The notes under the pieces were generated by a model. That model did no database searches and was not told the origin of the DNA. It was given only the letters and a program-made list of their open reading frames with translations. DNA of 5,789 bases from Candidatus Omnitrophota bacterium (GTDB lineage Bacteria; Omnitrophota; Gorgyraeia; Gygaellales; Profunditerraquicolaceae). The DNA is taken from assembly GCA_020063525.1 (NCBI GenBank), contig JAGUUJ010000028.1:1-5789 (forward strand), in the 5' to 3' direction. Of this stretch, positions 1 through 5,707 are shown piece after piece (positions within the stretch are counted from its first letter, which is position 1; each line of letters begins with the position of its first letter). A program made the translations under genes and the position numbers.

Positions 1-516
1 GAAGAATTTCGCTGGGGAAGTAATGCCCACGAATTTTATTATCAACACTACGACGTCGGGTTCTTTTATGACCTGCGAAGCTGGTTGAATATTGGAGGAG
101 GATATCGTCAAATTTATGAATTAGTTAAAGGAAAATTTAAACCGGAAAACGAACCTTATCTAACCGCAACATTAGTTTGGGATCTAGAGGGGTTTAAATT
201 TGAGGATCGTAACCGCATGGAATACCGAAATTTTGATTATAAGGATGACTCCTGGAGATATCGTAACAAAGCGACATTAAAGTTGCCGTGGAAGTTTACC
301 AAGATAGATATTCAGCCGTATCTCTCAGATGAAATCTTTATATCTTTTGGCAGTGTGCCCAGCGAATTAAACCAGAACAGGTTTTCTTCCGGGTTTAGTA
401 TGAACTTGGCCAAGAATTTGAAAGCAGAAATTTATTATATGCTGCAGAGCGCCAAAAGTTCAGGAAAGTGGGTAGATGTCAATGTGTTGGGGACGAAGCT
501 AAAGATAGCGTTTTAA
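1..516 (+). CDS. DUF2490-like outer-membrane beta-barrel protein, 5' end outside the window
   Basis: The reading frame is open from the first base to the TAA at 514-516, giving the last 171 residues of a longer protein. A TTG at 85 could be read as a start, but it has no ribosome binding site and the frame upstream has the same protein character, so I treat it as internal. The text resembles the DUF2490 family: an Arg/Glu/Tyr-rich segment at partial residues 68-90 (FEDRNRMEYRN, then SWRYRNK), a DE pair at 110-111, QNR at 125-127, and alternating aromatic and hydrophobic strands such as KAEIYYML near 141. It ends in Phe, the usual C-terminal signal for outer-membrane barrel assembly. The substrate and role of this family are not well defined. 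Its position just before the pst promoter suggests, without proof, an envelope function under the same conditions. The family call is from memory of the pattern. Confidence 0.7.
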   Translation, partial: EEFRWGSNAHEFYYQHYDVGFFYDLRSWLNIGGGYRQIYELVKGKFKPENEPYLTATLVWDLEGFKFEDRNRMEYRNFDYKDDSWRYRNKATLKLPWKFTKIDIQPYLSDEIFISFGSVPSELNQNRFSSGFSMNLAKNLKAEIYYMLQSAKSSGKWVDVNVLGTKLKIAF

Positions 517-518
517 GA

Positions 519-551
519 TTTCACATAGATTTTACATTAACTTCACCTAGG
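519..551 (+). promoter_or_regulatory. Putative Pho box: three tandem 11-bp direct repeats upstream of pstS
   Basis: Three units follow head to tail with an exact 11-bp period: TTTCACATAGA (519-529), TTTTACATTAA (530-540) and CTTCACCTAGG (541-551). The shared core is TTCACA/TTTACA/TTCACC. PhoB of Proteobacteria binds 11-bp direct repeats with a conserved TGTCA-like 7-mer and an AT-rich spacer. PhoP of Bacillus binds TT(A/T/C)ACA repeats at about one helical turn. The units here fit that architecture, and they lie directly before the gene most often under PhoB control. The regulator itself is not in the window, so its identity is inferred. Confidence 0.65.
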
Positions 552-568
552 CATAATATAGGTAAAAT
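552..568 (+). promoter_or_regulatory. Candidate -10 region of the pst operon promoter
   Basis: Two -10-like hexamers follow the Pho-box repeats: CATAAT at 552-557 and TAAAAT at 563-568, each one mismatch from TATAAT. A third option, TAATAT at 554-559, sits 17 bp after TTTACA (531-536), which could act as a weak -35 inside the second repeat. In activated Pho promoters the box takes the place of a good -35, which agrees with the lack of a clean TTGACA here. Which hexamer is used cannot be decided by eye. Confidence 0.35.
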
Positions 569-580
569 ATGCTATAAACT

Positions 581-586
581 AGGAGG
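581..586 (+). promoter_or_regulatory. Ribosome binding site of pstS, selecting the GTG start
   Basis: A perfect AGGAGG lies 5 nt before GTG at 592. An ATG at 588-590 is only 1 nt from the AGGAGG and its frame stops after three codons (ATG CGT GTT TAA, 588-599), so GTG at 592 is the real start. Confidence 0.85.
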
Positions 587-591
587 AATGC

Positions 592-1446
592 GTGTTTAAG
601 AGATTGTTATTCGTTCTGATAGTGGTTACATTCGCAACTTCCGCATTTGCGGCAAAAGCTAAAAATTTAATACAAGTCAAAGGTTCGGATACTATGGTTA
701 ATTTAGGCCAGGCCTGGGCTGAAAAGTATATGGAGAAAAATCCTACTAATTTCGTAGCTGTTACAGGCGGAGGTTCAGGCACAGGTCTATCGAGTCTCAT
801 CAGCGGCACCTGTGATATTGCTATGAGTTCAAGGAATATCAAAGAGAAGGAAATTAGTCTTGCCAAGCAAAAAGGCATAAATCCTAATGAAATAAAAGTG
901 GCATTAGATGGCCTTGCGGTTGTTGTGAATCCGAATAACCCCGTAAGCAAGCTTACTATAGATCAACTGGCAGCAATTTTTACCGGCAGAGTTGCTAATT
1001 GGAAAGAATTAGGTGGGAAAAATGAGAAGATTGTGATACTCTCGCGCGAAGTTAACTCTGGAACCCATGTTTATTTTAAGGAACATGTCTTAAGAAAGAA
1101 TGAGCCTAATAGCAAAGAAGAATTTGCCCCAAGCGCTTTAATGCTTTCATCTTCTCAGGCAATCGCAGATGAAGTAGCAGGGAATCCCGCTGCTATTGGT
1201 TACTATGGAATGGGGTATATTTCGAAAAAACAAAAGCCATTACATATAGCCAAAGATGAGAAATCAGAATATGAAGCGCCGACAATAGAGAACGTCATAA
1301 ATGGTAAATACCCGATTTCAAGGCCGTTATTTCTCTATACCAACGGCATGCCGGAAGGCGCGGTAAAGAATTTTATAGATTTTGCGCTTTCTAAAGAAGG
1401 GCAGGATATTGTTTTGGTGACAGATTTTGTGCCAGTTAATAAATAA
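592..1446 (+). CDS. pstS: Periplasmic phosphate-binding protein PstS
   Basis: This is the substrate-binding subunit of the Pst phosphate ABC transporter: it captures inorganic phosphate in the periplasm and delivers it to PstC/PstA. The 284-residue product starts with a Sec signal peptide (MFKR, then a hydrophobic core at residues 5-16, with AFA before a likely cleavage after residue 20). There is no lipobox cysteine, so it should be soluble. Anion-binding loops of the PBP-like family are visible: KGSDTM at 30-35, GGGSGTG at 59-65, DIAMSSR at 75-81 and SREVNSGT at 151-158. The segment IFTGRVANWKELGG (129-142) is typical of the shorter PstS subgroup, and the length fits that group. It is the first gene of the operon, next to a putative Pho box and a strong AGGAGG, as expected for the subunit needed in greatest amount. 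The start is GTG. Nothing looks truncated. Confidence 0.95.
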   Translation: MFKRLLFVLIVVTFATSAFAAKAKNLIQVKGSDTMVNLGQAWAEKYMEKNPTNFVAVTGGGSGTGLSSLISGTCDIAMSSRNIKEKEISLAKQKGINPNEIKVALDGLAVVVNPNNPVSKLTIDQLAAIFTGRVANWKELGGKNEKIVILSREVNSGTHVYFKEHVLRKNEPNSKEEFAPSALMLSSSQAIADEVAGNPAAIGYYGMGYISKKQKPLHIAKDEKSEYEAPTIENVINGKYPISRPLFLYTNGMPEGAVKNFIDFALSKEGQDIVLVTDFVPVNK

Positions 1447-1451
1447 AATAT

Positions 1452-2318
1452 ATGCGTAAGCTAAAAGAGTTTATTATTGAAAAATTAATCTTAATTTGCG
1501 GTTTAGCTTCAATATTCTTTGTAGTGCTGATTTTTTTATTCTTGCTTAAAGAGGGGCTTGCAGTATTTAAGACTGTAAGCCCTTTAAAATTTCTCTTTGG
1601 TAAGAGCTGGTATCCTATTTCAGAGCCTGCGCAGTTAGGAATCCTGCCGTTAATTCTAGGGTCTCTATTAGTTACTTTGGGAGCGGCAATCATTTCCATA
1701 CCCATAGGCGTTGGTTGTGCTATTTATATCGCTGAGATAGCCCCATTAAAGATCAAGGAGATTCTTAAGGCAGGGATAGAGTTGTTAGCAGCTATTCCCA
1801 GCGTTGTCTTAGGTTTTATCGGCATGGTAACCCTTGTCCCTTTAGTAAAAAATATCTTTCATCTACCAACAGGTCTGACTGCTTTATCTGGTTCAATAAT
1901 GTTGGCGTTTATGGCCATGCCCACCATAGTTTCTATTGCCGAGGATGCCTTGTATTCTGTCCCTAAGACGTATAAAGAAGGCGCTCTTGCCTTAGGAGCG
2001 ACACACTGGCAGGCGATATGGCGGGTAATGCTTCCAGCAGCATCAAGCGGCATACTTGCTGCAGTTATGCTTGGGATCGGTCGAGTAATCGGTGAAACTA
2101 TGGCAGTGATGATGATTACTGGTAACGCTGCGGTTATACCCAAGAGCATCTTAGTGCCCGTAAGAACTTTAACCGCTACTATTGCCGCTGAAATGGGAGA
2201 GGCGGTAGTAGGCAGCGAACATTATTTTGCTTTGTTTGCCATCGGCATAGTCCTGTTTGTTATTAGCTTTGCAATTAACGTAAGCGCAGATTTATTTCTG
2301 CACAAAAGACAACAATGA
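1452..2318 (+). CDS. pstC: Phosphate ABC transporter permease PstC
   Basis: This is one of the two inner-membrane permease subunits that form the phosphate channel. The 288-residue product has about six hydrophobic segments, roughly 12-33, 63-94, 112-131, 145-165, 196-220 and 257-280. The cytoplasmic EAA loop that docks on the ATPase is seen as EGALALGATHWQAIWRVMLP (176-195). The motif GRVIGETMAV (210-219) matches the conserved RxxGET stretch of Pst permeases, and RSxN-like GN follows at 224-225. It is called PstC rather than PstA from its place after pstS, the longer loop between the first two membrane segments (about 34-62) and the GETMAVMMITGN text. The gene starts 5 bp after pstS. No clear Shine-Dalgarno is seen before the ATG, so translation probably depends on coupling to pstS. 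Its last 4 bases overlap pstA (ATGA). Confidence 0.92.
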   Translation: MRKLKEFIIEKLILICGLASIFFVVLIFLFLLKEGLAVFKTVSPLKFLFGKSWYPISEPAQLGILPLILGSLLVTLGAAIISIPIGVGCAIYIAEIAPLKIKEILKAGIELLAAIPSVVLGFIGMVTLVPLVKNIFHLPTGLTALSGSIMLAFMAMPTIVSIAEDALYSVPKTYKEGALALGATHWQAIWRVMLPAASSGILAAVMLGIGRVIGETMAVMMITGNAAVIPKSILVPVRTLTATIAAEMGEAVVGSEHYFALFAIGIVLFVISFAINVSADLFLHKRQQ

Positions 2319-3163
2319 AAAATCCTTACAGAACGCAGAATATCGCATTTTTCTTTTTATTCTTAGCCACACTTTTAATAATCATACCGGTTGGACTGAT
2401 AGTTGTGGTTATTATCCAAAAAGGATTGCCTGCGATTAACTGGCAATTCCTTTCGGATATACCGCGGCAAGGAATGCGCGCAGGCGGAATATTGCCGGCA
2501 ATTATAGGGACATTATATCTAGTTACAGGAGCGATTATCTTTGCTTTACCAATAGGTCTTCTTTCAGCCATATATTTAAGCGAATATGCAAAAGACAATA
2601 TGCTTACCCGGATTATAAAATTAGCAATTGTTAATCTGGCAGGCGTACCCTCTGTAGTTTATGGACTTTTTGGCCTAGCCCTTTTTGTAGTATTTTTAAA
2701 ATTTGGAGCATCAATTCTTTCTGGTTCGCTTACGCTTGGAATTATGATCCTTCCTGTAATTATTACTGCTTCAAGCGAAGCATTAGAAAGTGTTCCGTAT
2801 TCTTTCCGCGAGGTAAGTTTATCTTTAGGCGCAAGTAAATGGCAGACCACCAGACACATTGTTTTGCCGAATGCCCTACCCGGAATACTGACCGGAACGA
2901 TCTTAGGTTTGGGGCGAGCAGCAGGAGAGACAGCGCCCATACTTTTTACTGTTGCGGCTTTTTACCTACCACAACTGCCTAAGTCTATCTTCGATCAGGC
3001 AATGGCTTTACCCTACCATCTTTATGTTATCTCAACCCAGGTGCCTAATGTCGATGAAAAAGTGCGTTATGGAACGGCGCTGGTATTACTAACATTAGTT
3101 TTGTTTATGAACTTAGTGGCGATAATCATCCGTTATAAATTCAGGAAAAATAAAAAATGGTAA
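2315..3163 (+). CDS. pstA: Phosphate ABC transporter permease PstA
   Basis: This is the second membrane permease subunit, expected to pair with PstC. The 282-residue product has hydrophobic segments near 10-34, 57-88, 104-130, 136-152, 187-215 and 253-273. The EAA loop reads REVSLSLGASKWQTTRHIVL (165-184) followed by PNALPGI. GLGRAAGETAPI (198-209) is the PstA version of the RxxGET motif, which ends in APIL/APLL where PstC has MAV. The C-terminus is positively charged (RYKFRKNKKW), as expected on the cytoplasmic side. The start overlaps the pstC stop in an ATGA, and there is no strong ribosome binding site, which points to translational coupling. Length and motifs are normal for the family, with no sign of damage. 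Confidence 0.93.
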   Translation: MKNPYRTQNIAFFFLFLATLLIIIPVGLIVVVIIQKGLPAINWQFLSDIPRQGMRAGGILPAIIGTLYLVTGAIIFALPIGLLSAIYLSEYAKDNMLTRIIKLAIVNLAGVPSVVYGLFGLALFVVFLKFGASILSGSLTLGIMILPVIITASSEALESVPYSFREVSLSLGASKWQTTRHIVLPNALPGILTGTILGLGRAAGETAPILFTVAAFYLPQLPKSIFDQAMALPYHLYVISTQVPNVDEKVRYGTALVLLTLVLFMNLVAIIIRYKFRKNKKW

Positions 3164-3903
3164 AGTTCAAAATACACGATTTAAATATTTGGTTTGGCTC
3201 TATCCATGCCTTAAAGCAGGTGAATATGGAGATTCAATCTAATGAAATCTTAAGCATAATTGGACCTGCAAATAGTGGCAAGACAACTTTTTTACGCACG
3301 CTTAATCGTTTAAATGACCTTAATACGAATTTTAAGATGACCGGAGCGGTAGAGATAGAAGGGGAAGATATAAGGGGAATTAATATAGAGGTATTGCGCC
3401 GTAAGATAGGCATGGTATTTGCCTTGCCCTTGCCGCTCCCCTTATCCATATTTGAGAATGTATCCTATGGGCTTAGGATGCATGGAGAAAGAAAGAAAAA
3501 AAAGCTGGAAGAAAAAGTAGAAGAAGCATTACAGCAAGCATATCTCTGGGAGGAAGTAAAAAATCGGCTGGAGGAATCGGCTTTTAAATTATCAGGAGGG
3601 CAGCAGCAGCGCCTTTGTATTGCAAGGACGTTAGCAGTAGGGCCTGAAGTAATCTTATTTGATGAACCATGTTCTGGGCTTGATCCTATTTCTACAGCGA
3701 AAGTAGAAGAGGCTATGGTTAAACTAAAACAAAAATATACAATCGTTTTAGTAACAAATAACGTAAAGCAAGCAGCCAGGGTTGGCGATAGGACAGCTTT
3801 CTTTTTAAATGGCGAGCTTATCGAGCTGGATAGAACAGATAAAATCTTTACTGCACCCTTCGACAAACGCACGGATGGTTATATCAGAGGGAAATTTGGA
3901 TAA
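3157..3903 (+). CDS. pstB: PstB-type ATPase 1 with lost Q-loop Gln and switch His
   Basis: This is a cytoplasmic ABC ATPase of the phosphate transporter, 248 residues, full length for PstB. In order: A-loop aromatic F13; Walker A GPANSGKTT (36-44), where N39 stands in place of the usual Gly; Q-loop region MVFALPLPLPLSIFEN (86-101), where A89 replaces the glutamine and the usual PNPFP text is changed; intact signature LSGGQQQR (145-152); Walker B VILFDEP (165-171) with the catalytic Glu170 kept; D-loop SGLDP (173-177); and VTNNVKQAAR (199-208), where N201 replaces the switch histidine. The frame is clean, and the Ala codon (GCC, 3421-3423) and Asn codon (AAT, 3757-3759) are clearly read. Alone, a protein without Q and H should hydrolyse ATP poorly. 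The next gene has the opposite defects, so the two probably form a heterodimer. It overlaps pstA by 7 bp (ATGGTAA). A lysine run at 113-116 lies over eight consecutive A bases (3496-3503). Confidence 0.93.
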   Translation: MVKFKIHDLNIWFGSIHALKQVNMEIQSNEILSIIGPANSGKTTFLRTLNRLNDLNTNFKMTGAVEIEGEDIRGINIEVLRRKIGMVFALPLPLPLSIFENVSYGLRMHGERKKKKLEEKVEEALQQAYLWEEVKNRLEESAFKLSGGQQQRLCIARTLAVGPEVILFDEPCSGLDPISTAKVEEAMVKLKQKYTIVLVTNNVKQAARVGDRTAFFLNGELIELDRTDKIFTAPFDKRTDGYIRGKFG

Positions 3904-4658
3904 TGGCAAAGATAATAACTAAAAATTTGAATCTCTGGTACGGTGGCTTTCATGCTCTTAAAGACATAAATTCAAGCTTTGAGGCAAACAGGATTACTGC
4001 CATCATCGGCCCTTCGGGATGTGGCAAATCTACTCTTCTTAGGGTCTTCAATCGTATGAATGATTTAATTGATGGCGTGCGTACGGATGGAGAAGTCCTA
4101 ATTGAAGATACTAATATTCTGAATTCTCAGACAGATTTAGTAGTCTTGCGTAAAAAAGTAGGAATGGTGTTTCAGCGTCCCAATCCATTTCCTTTGTCAA
4201 TTTATGAAAATATAGTTTTCGCAGAGAAGATTCATGGGGAGGGTGTAACCAGGGATAAATTAGATGAAATAGTGGAAACAAGCCTTAAGGGGGTTCTTTT
4301 GTGGGAGGAGTTAAAAGATAAGCTAAATGAGCCCGCTTTAAAATTATCCTTAGAAGAGAAACAAAGGCTTTGTATTGCCAGGCTCATTGCGGTTAAGCCT
4401 GATGTCTTGTTAATGGATGAGCCCTGCTCTAGCTTAGATCCGCAAGCAACCGCAAGAGTCGAAGAATTAATGCGGGAACTAAAGAATAAATATACTATAA
4501 TAATAGTTACCCACAATATGCAGCAGGCAGCGCGTGTTTCAGATGATACGGGTTTTATGCTTTTAGGTGAACTAATAGAATTTGGAAAAACAGAAGAAAT
4601 ATTTACCGCGCCAGGTGATAGGCGCACAGAAGATTATATTACCGGAAGATACGGATAA
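3903..4658 (+). CDS. pstB: PstB-type ATPase 2 with degenerate ABC signature (LSLEE)
   Basis: This is the second phosphate-transporter ATPase, 251 residues. In order: A-loop Y13; perfect Walker A GPSGCGKST (36-44); canonical Q-loop VGMVFQRPNPFPLSIYEN (86-103) with Q91; degenerate signature LSLEEKQRLCIAR (148-160), where family members read LSGGQQQR; Walker B VLLMDEP (168-174) with Glu173; D-loop SSLDP (176-180); and switch region VTHNMQQAAR (202-211) with H204. Only the signature Gly-Gly-Gln is lost, and the flanking residues align with PstB1 without a gap, so this is substitution, not frameshift. Paired with PstB1 it would supply the working Walker A, Q and H elements, while PstB1 supplies LSGGQ. 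The start overlaps the pstB1 stop (TAATG), with a weak GAGGG about 11 nt upstream. The shared endings (IFTAPFDKRT and IFTAPGDRRT) point to an old tandem duplication. Which partner contacts PstC or PstA is unknown. Confidence 0.93.
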   Translation: MAKIITKNLNLWYGGFHALKDINSSFEANRITAIIGPSGCGKSTLLRVFNRMNDLIDGVRTDGEVLIEDTNILNSQTDLVVLRKKVGMVFQRPNPFPLSIYENIVFAEKIHGEGVTRDKLDEIVETSLKGVLLWEELKDKLNEPALKLSLEEKQRLCIARLIAVKPDVLLMDEPCSSLDPQATARVEELMRELKNKYTIIIVTHNMQQAARVSDDTGFMLLGELIEFGKTEEIFTAPGDRRTEDYITGRYG

Positions 4659-4663
4659 AAATC

Positions 4664-4668
4664 GGAGG
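4664..4668 (+). promoter_or_regulatory. Ribosome binding site of phoU, fixing its start
   Basis: GGAGG lies 6 nt before ATG at 4675. The phoU frame is open further upstream to an ATG at 4582, but that start is inside pstB2 and would add 31 residues unlike PhoU. The site favours 4675. Confidence 0.8.
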
Positions 4669-4674
4669 TTTAAA

Positions 4675-5352
4675 ATGGAACGGCATGTTGATCAAGAACT
4701 AAAAGAATTGAATAAGGATATTCTTAAGCTGGGCGCTTTGGCAGAAGAAGTTATTTATAAATCAATTGAAGCGCTGAAAAATCGGGATAGGGATATGGCT
4801 AAGAGTGTCATAGAAAATGATTCCAATATTGATAAATTGGAATTAGCGGTAGATGAAAAATGCATTGATTTGATAGCGCGCTATCAACCTATGGCTGGTG
4901 ACCTCCGCTTTATTACCACTGGGATGAAAATAAATACTGACTTGGAAAGAATAGCAGATATTGCGGTAGATATAGCCCAGCGGACGCTTGAAATAGTGGA
5001 TAAGCCTCTTTTAAAACCATTAATTGATATACCTAAACTGGCGGCTGTTGCGCAAAATATGGTTAAGATGTCCATAGACTCATTTGTGAGGGGAGATATT
5101 GCTTTAGCTAAAAAGGTATTGCTATCCGATTCCGAAGCTGATCAACTTCGCAACGCCATACAAAAAGAACTTATTGAAGATTATATGGTGAAAGATGGGA
5201 CTACTGCGCCAAGAGCGGTTCAGTTATTACTAATAGCTCGCTTCTTGGAGCGTATATGTGATCATACTACTAATATCGCAGAAGACGTGATCTATTTGGT
5301 TCAAGCCGAAGTTGTAAAGCATCACCCTGAGAAATTAAAGAATAACAAATAG
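4675..5352 (+). CDS. phoU: Phosphate signalling protein PhoU
   Basis: PhoU is a cytoplasmic negative regulator that, in studied bacteria, connects the Pst transporter to the PhoR sensor kinase and limits phosphate uptake. The 225-residue product is all-helical with two tandem three-helix repeats, as in the family. The first half opens with HVDQELKELNKDILKLG and carries the metal-binding type motif DLERIADIAVDIA (89-101). The second half carries RFLERICDHTTNIAEDV (189-205), with the matching E-R-x-x-D-H and N-I-x-E pattern. ARYQPMAGDLRFI (68-80) is the conserved YQPVAxDLR stretch. The length is normal. The gene starts 16 bp after pstB2 with its own GGAGG, and it is the last gene of the operon. 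No PhoR or PhoB gene is in the window, so its signalling partner here is unknown. It may interact with the unusual PstB pair, which is inference. Confidence 0.95.
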   Translation: MERHVDQELKELNKDILKLGALAEEVIYKSIEALKNRDRDMAKSVIENDSNIDKLELAVDEKCIDLIARYQPMAGDLRFITTGMKINTDLERIADIAVDIAQRTLEIVDKPLLKPLIDIPKLAAVAQNMVKMSIDSFVRGDIALAKKVLLSDSEADQLRNAIQKELIEDYMVKDGTTAPRAVQLLLIARFLERICDHTTNIAEDVIYLVQAEVVKHHPEKLKNNK

Positions 5353-5400
5353 TTCCCAATTTATTTGTCAAAGGTAGTGTAATAGGACAGCCATTCTTAA

Positions 5401-5505
5401 GGCTTAGGCGAACTTCGAGCGGTCGATGCAGTAACAAACGCCTTACAGGTTTCTTCTGTAGGACATTCTGATGTAACAGCTGCACTGAGGTATTATGTGG
5501 AGTAA
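5401..5505 (+). pseudogene. Possible remnant of a tyrosine recombinase C-terminus
   Basis: The frame read from 5401 to the TAA at 5503-5505, just after an in-frame stop at 5398-5400, ends in VGHSDVTAALRYYVE. This resembles the C-terminal box of phage-integrase-family tyrosine recombinases, which usually reads LGH, a few residues, then a Thr-Leu-Tyr-Tyr stretch with the catalytic His and nucleophilic Tyr. The 34 residues have no usable start codon with a ribosome binding site, and the upstream catalytic Arg-containing parts are not found, so it would be a dead fragment. The match rests on about 14 residues and could be chance. Confidence 0.35.
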
Positions 5506-5535
5506 CAGTTTGGGCTTTTAAAAGAACTCCTTTCT

Positions 5536-5556
5536 TTTTAACCCCCGAGGTTAAAA
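5536..5556. repeat. Inverted repeat, 8-bp stem with 5-nt loop
   Basis: TTTTAACC (5536-5543) pairs with GGTTAAAA (5549-5556) around the loop CCCGA. No T-run follows on the plus strand, so a plus-strand intrinsic terminator is doubtful. The plus-strand sequence before it is T-rich (TTTCTTTT), which becomes an A-run on the minus transcript. A structural or regulatory role is unknown. Confidence 0.5.
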
Positions 5557-5640
5557 TAAGTTTAATCTATATGTAAACCTCATGGTTAGGTCCTACCAGT
5601 TCGTTGGAGCGCTTCCAAGAGCTCAAAACTATTACCAGGA

Positions 5641-5672
5641 TCAAGAAAAGTTTAGGCTAAAACTTTTCTTGA
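5641..5672. repeat. Perfect 13-bp inverted repeat, 6-nt loop, overlapping a TTGACA hexamer
   Basis: TCAAGAAAAGTTT (5641-5653) is perfectly complementary to AAACTTTTCTTGA (5660-5672), with AGGCTA between. The right arm runs into TTGACA (5669-5674). A T6 run lies 9 bp downstream (5682-5687), but the stem is very AT-rich, so a terminator is possible though weak. Its place before an AbrB-like gene also allows an operator role. Confidence 0.6.
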
Positions 5673-5674
5673 CA
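5669..5674 (+). promoter_or_regulatory. Candidate -35 box (TTGACA) of the downstream AbrB-like gene
   Basis: A perfect TTGACA is present about 70 bp before the next start codon. At the usual 17-bp spacing the sequence is TGTGCT, a poor -10. TTTTAT (5697-5702) is a better hexamer but lies 22 bp away. The promoter is therefore only a candidate. Confidence 0.3.
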
Positions 5675-5677
5675 ACC

Positions 5678-5693
5678 CAACTTTTTTAAGTTG
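5678..5693. repeat. Small T-rich hairpin, 6-bp stem
   Basis: CAACTT (5678-5683) pairs with AAGTTG (5688-5693) around TTTT, and TGCTTTT follows. It could be a weak terminator on the plus strand or a second operator element beside the 13-bp inverted repeat. Confidence 0.35.
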
Positions 5694-5707
5694 TGCTTTT
5701 ATTGAAA

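Noticed and set aside
85..87. TTG as the start of the DUF2490-like gene
   Set aside because: The frame stays open to base 1 with the same beta-strand pattern, and no ribosome binding site precedes the TTG.
545..563. Small inverted repeat ACCTA/TAGGT around the -10 region
   Set aside because: A 5-bp stem with a 9-nt loop is easily found by chance, and the direct repeats explain the region better.
3496..3503. Run of eight A in pstB1 as a possible programmed slippage site
   Set aside because: The protein reads through normally as a surface lysine run, and the downstream motifs stay in frame. Shifted frames were not seen to give a meaningful product.
3465..3872. Minus-strand open frame of 135 codons within pstB1, and similar minus-strand frames inside the other genes
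   Set aside because: They are antisense shadows of strongly supported genes, rich in Ser and low in recognisable domains, with no ribosome binding sites noticed.
3157..3903. PstB1 as a decaying pseudogene
   Set aside because: The frame is intact, of normal length, with Walker A, signature, Walker B and D-loop preserved, and it is translationally coupled to both neighbours.
4582..4674. Longer phoU form starting inside pstB2
   Set aside because: No ribosome binding site there. The extra 31 residues do not look like PhoU and overlap well-conserved PstB2 C-terminal codons. GGAGG at 4664-4668 clearly serves ATG at 4675.
5584..5640. tRNA-like text (GTTCG and small stems) and a GTTRRRY-like integron core at 5586-5592
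   Set aside because: No acceptor, D and anticodon arms can be assembled, and no matching RYYYAAC partner was found at a suitable distance.
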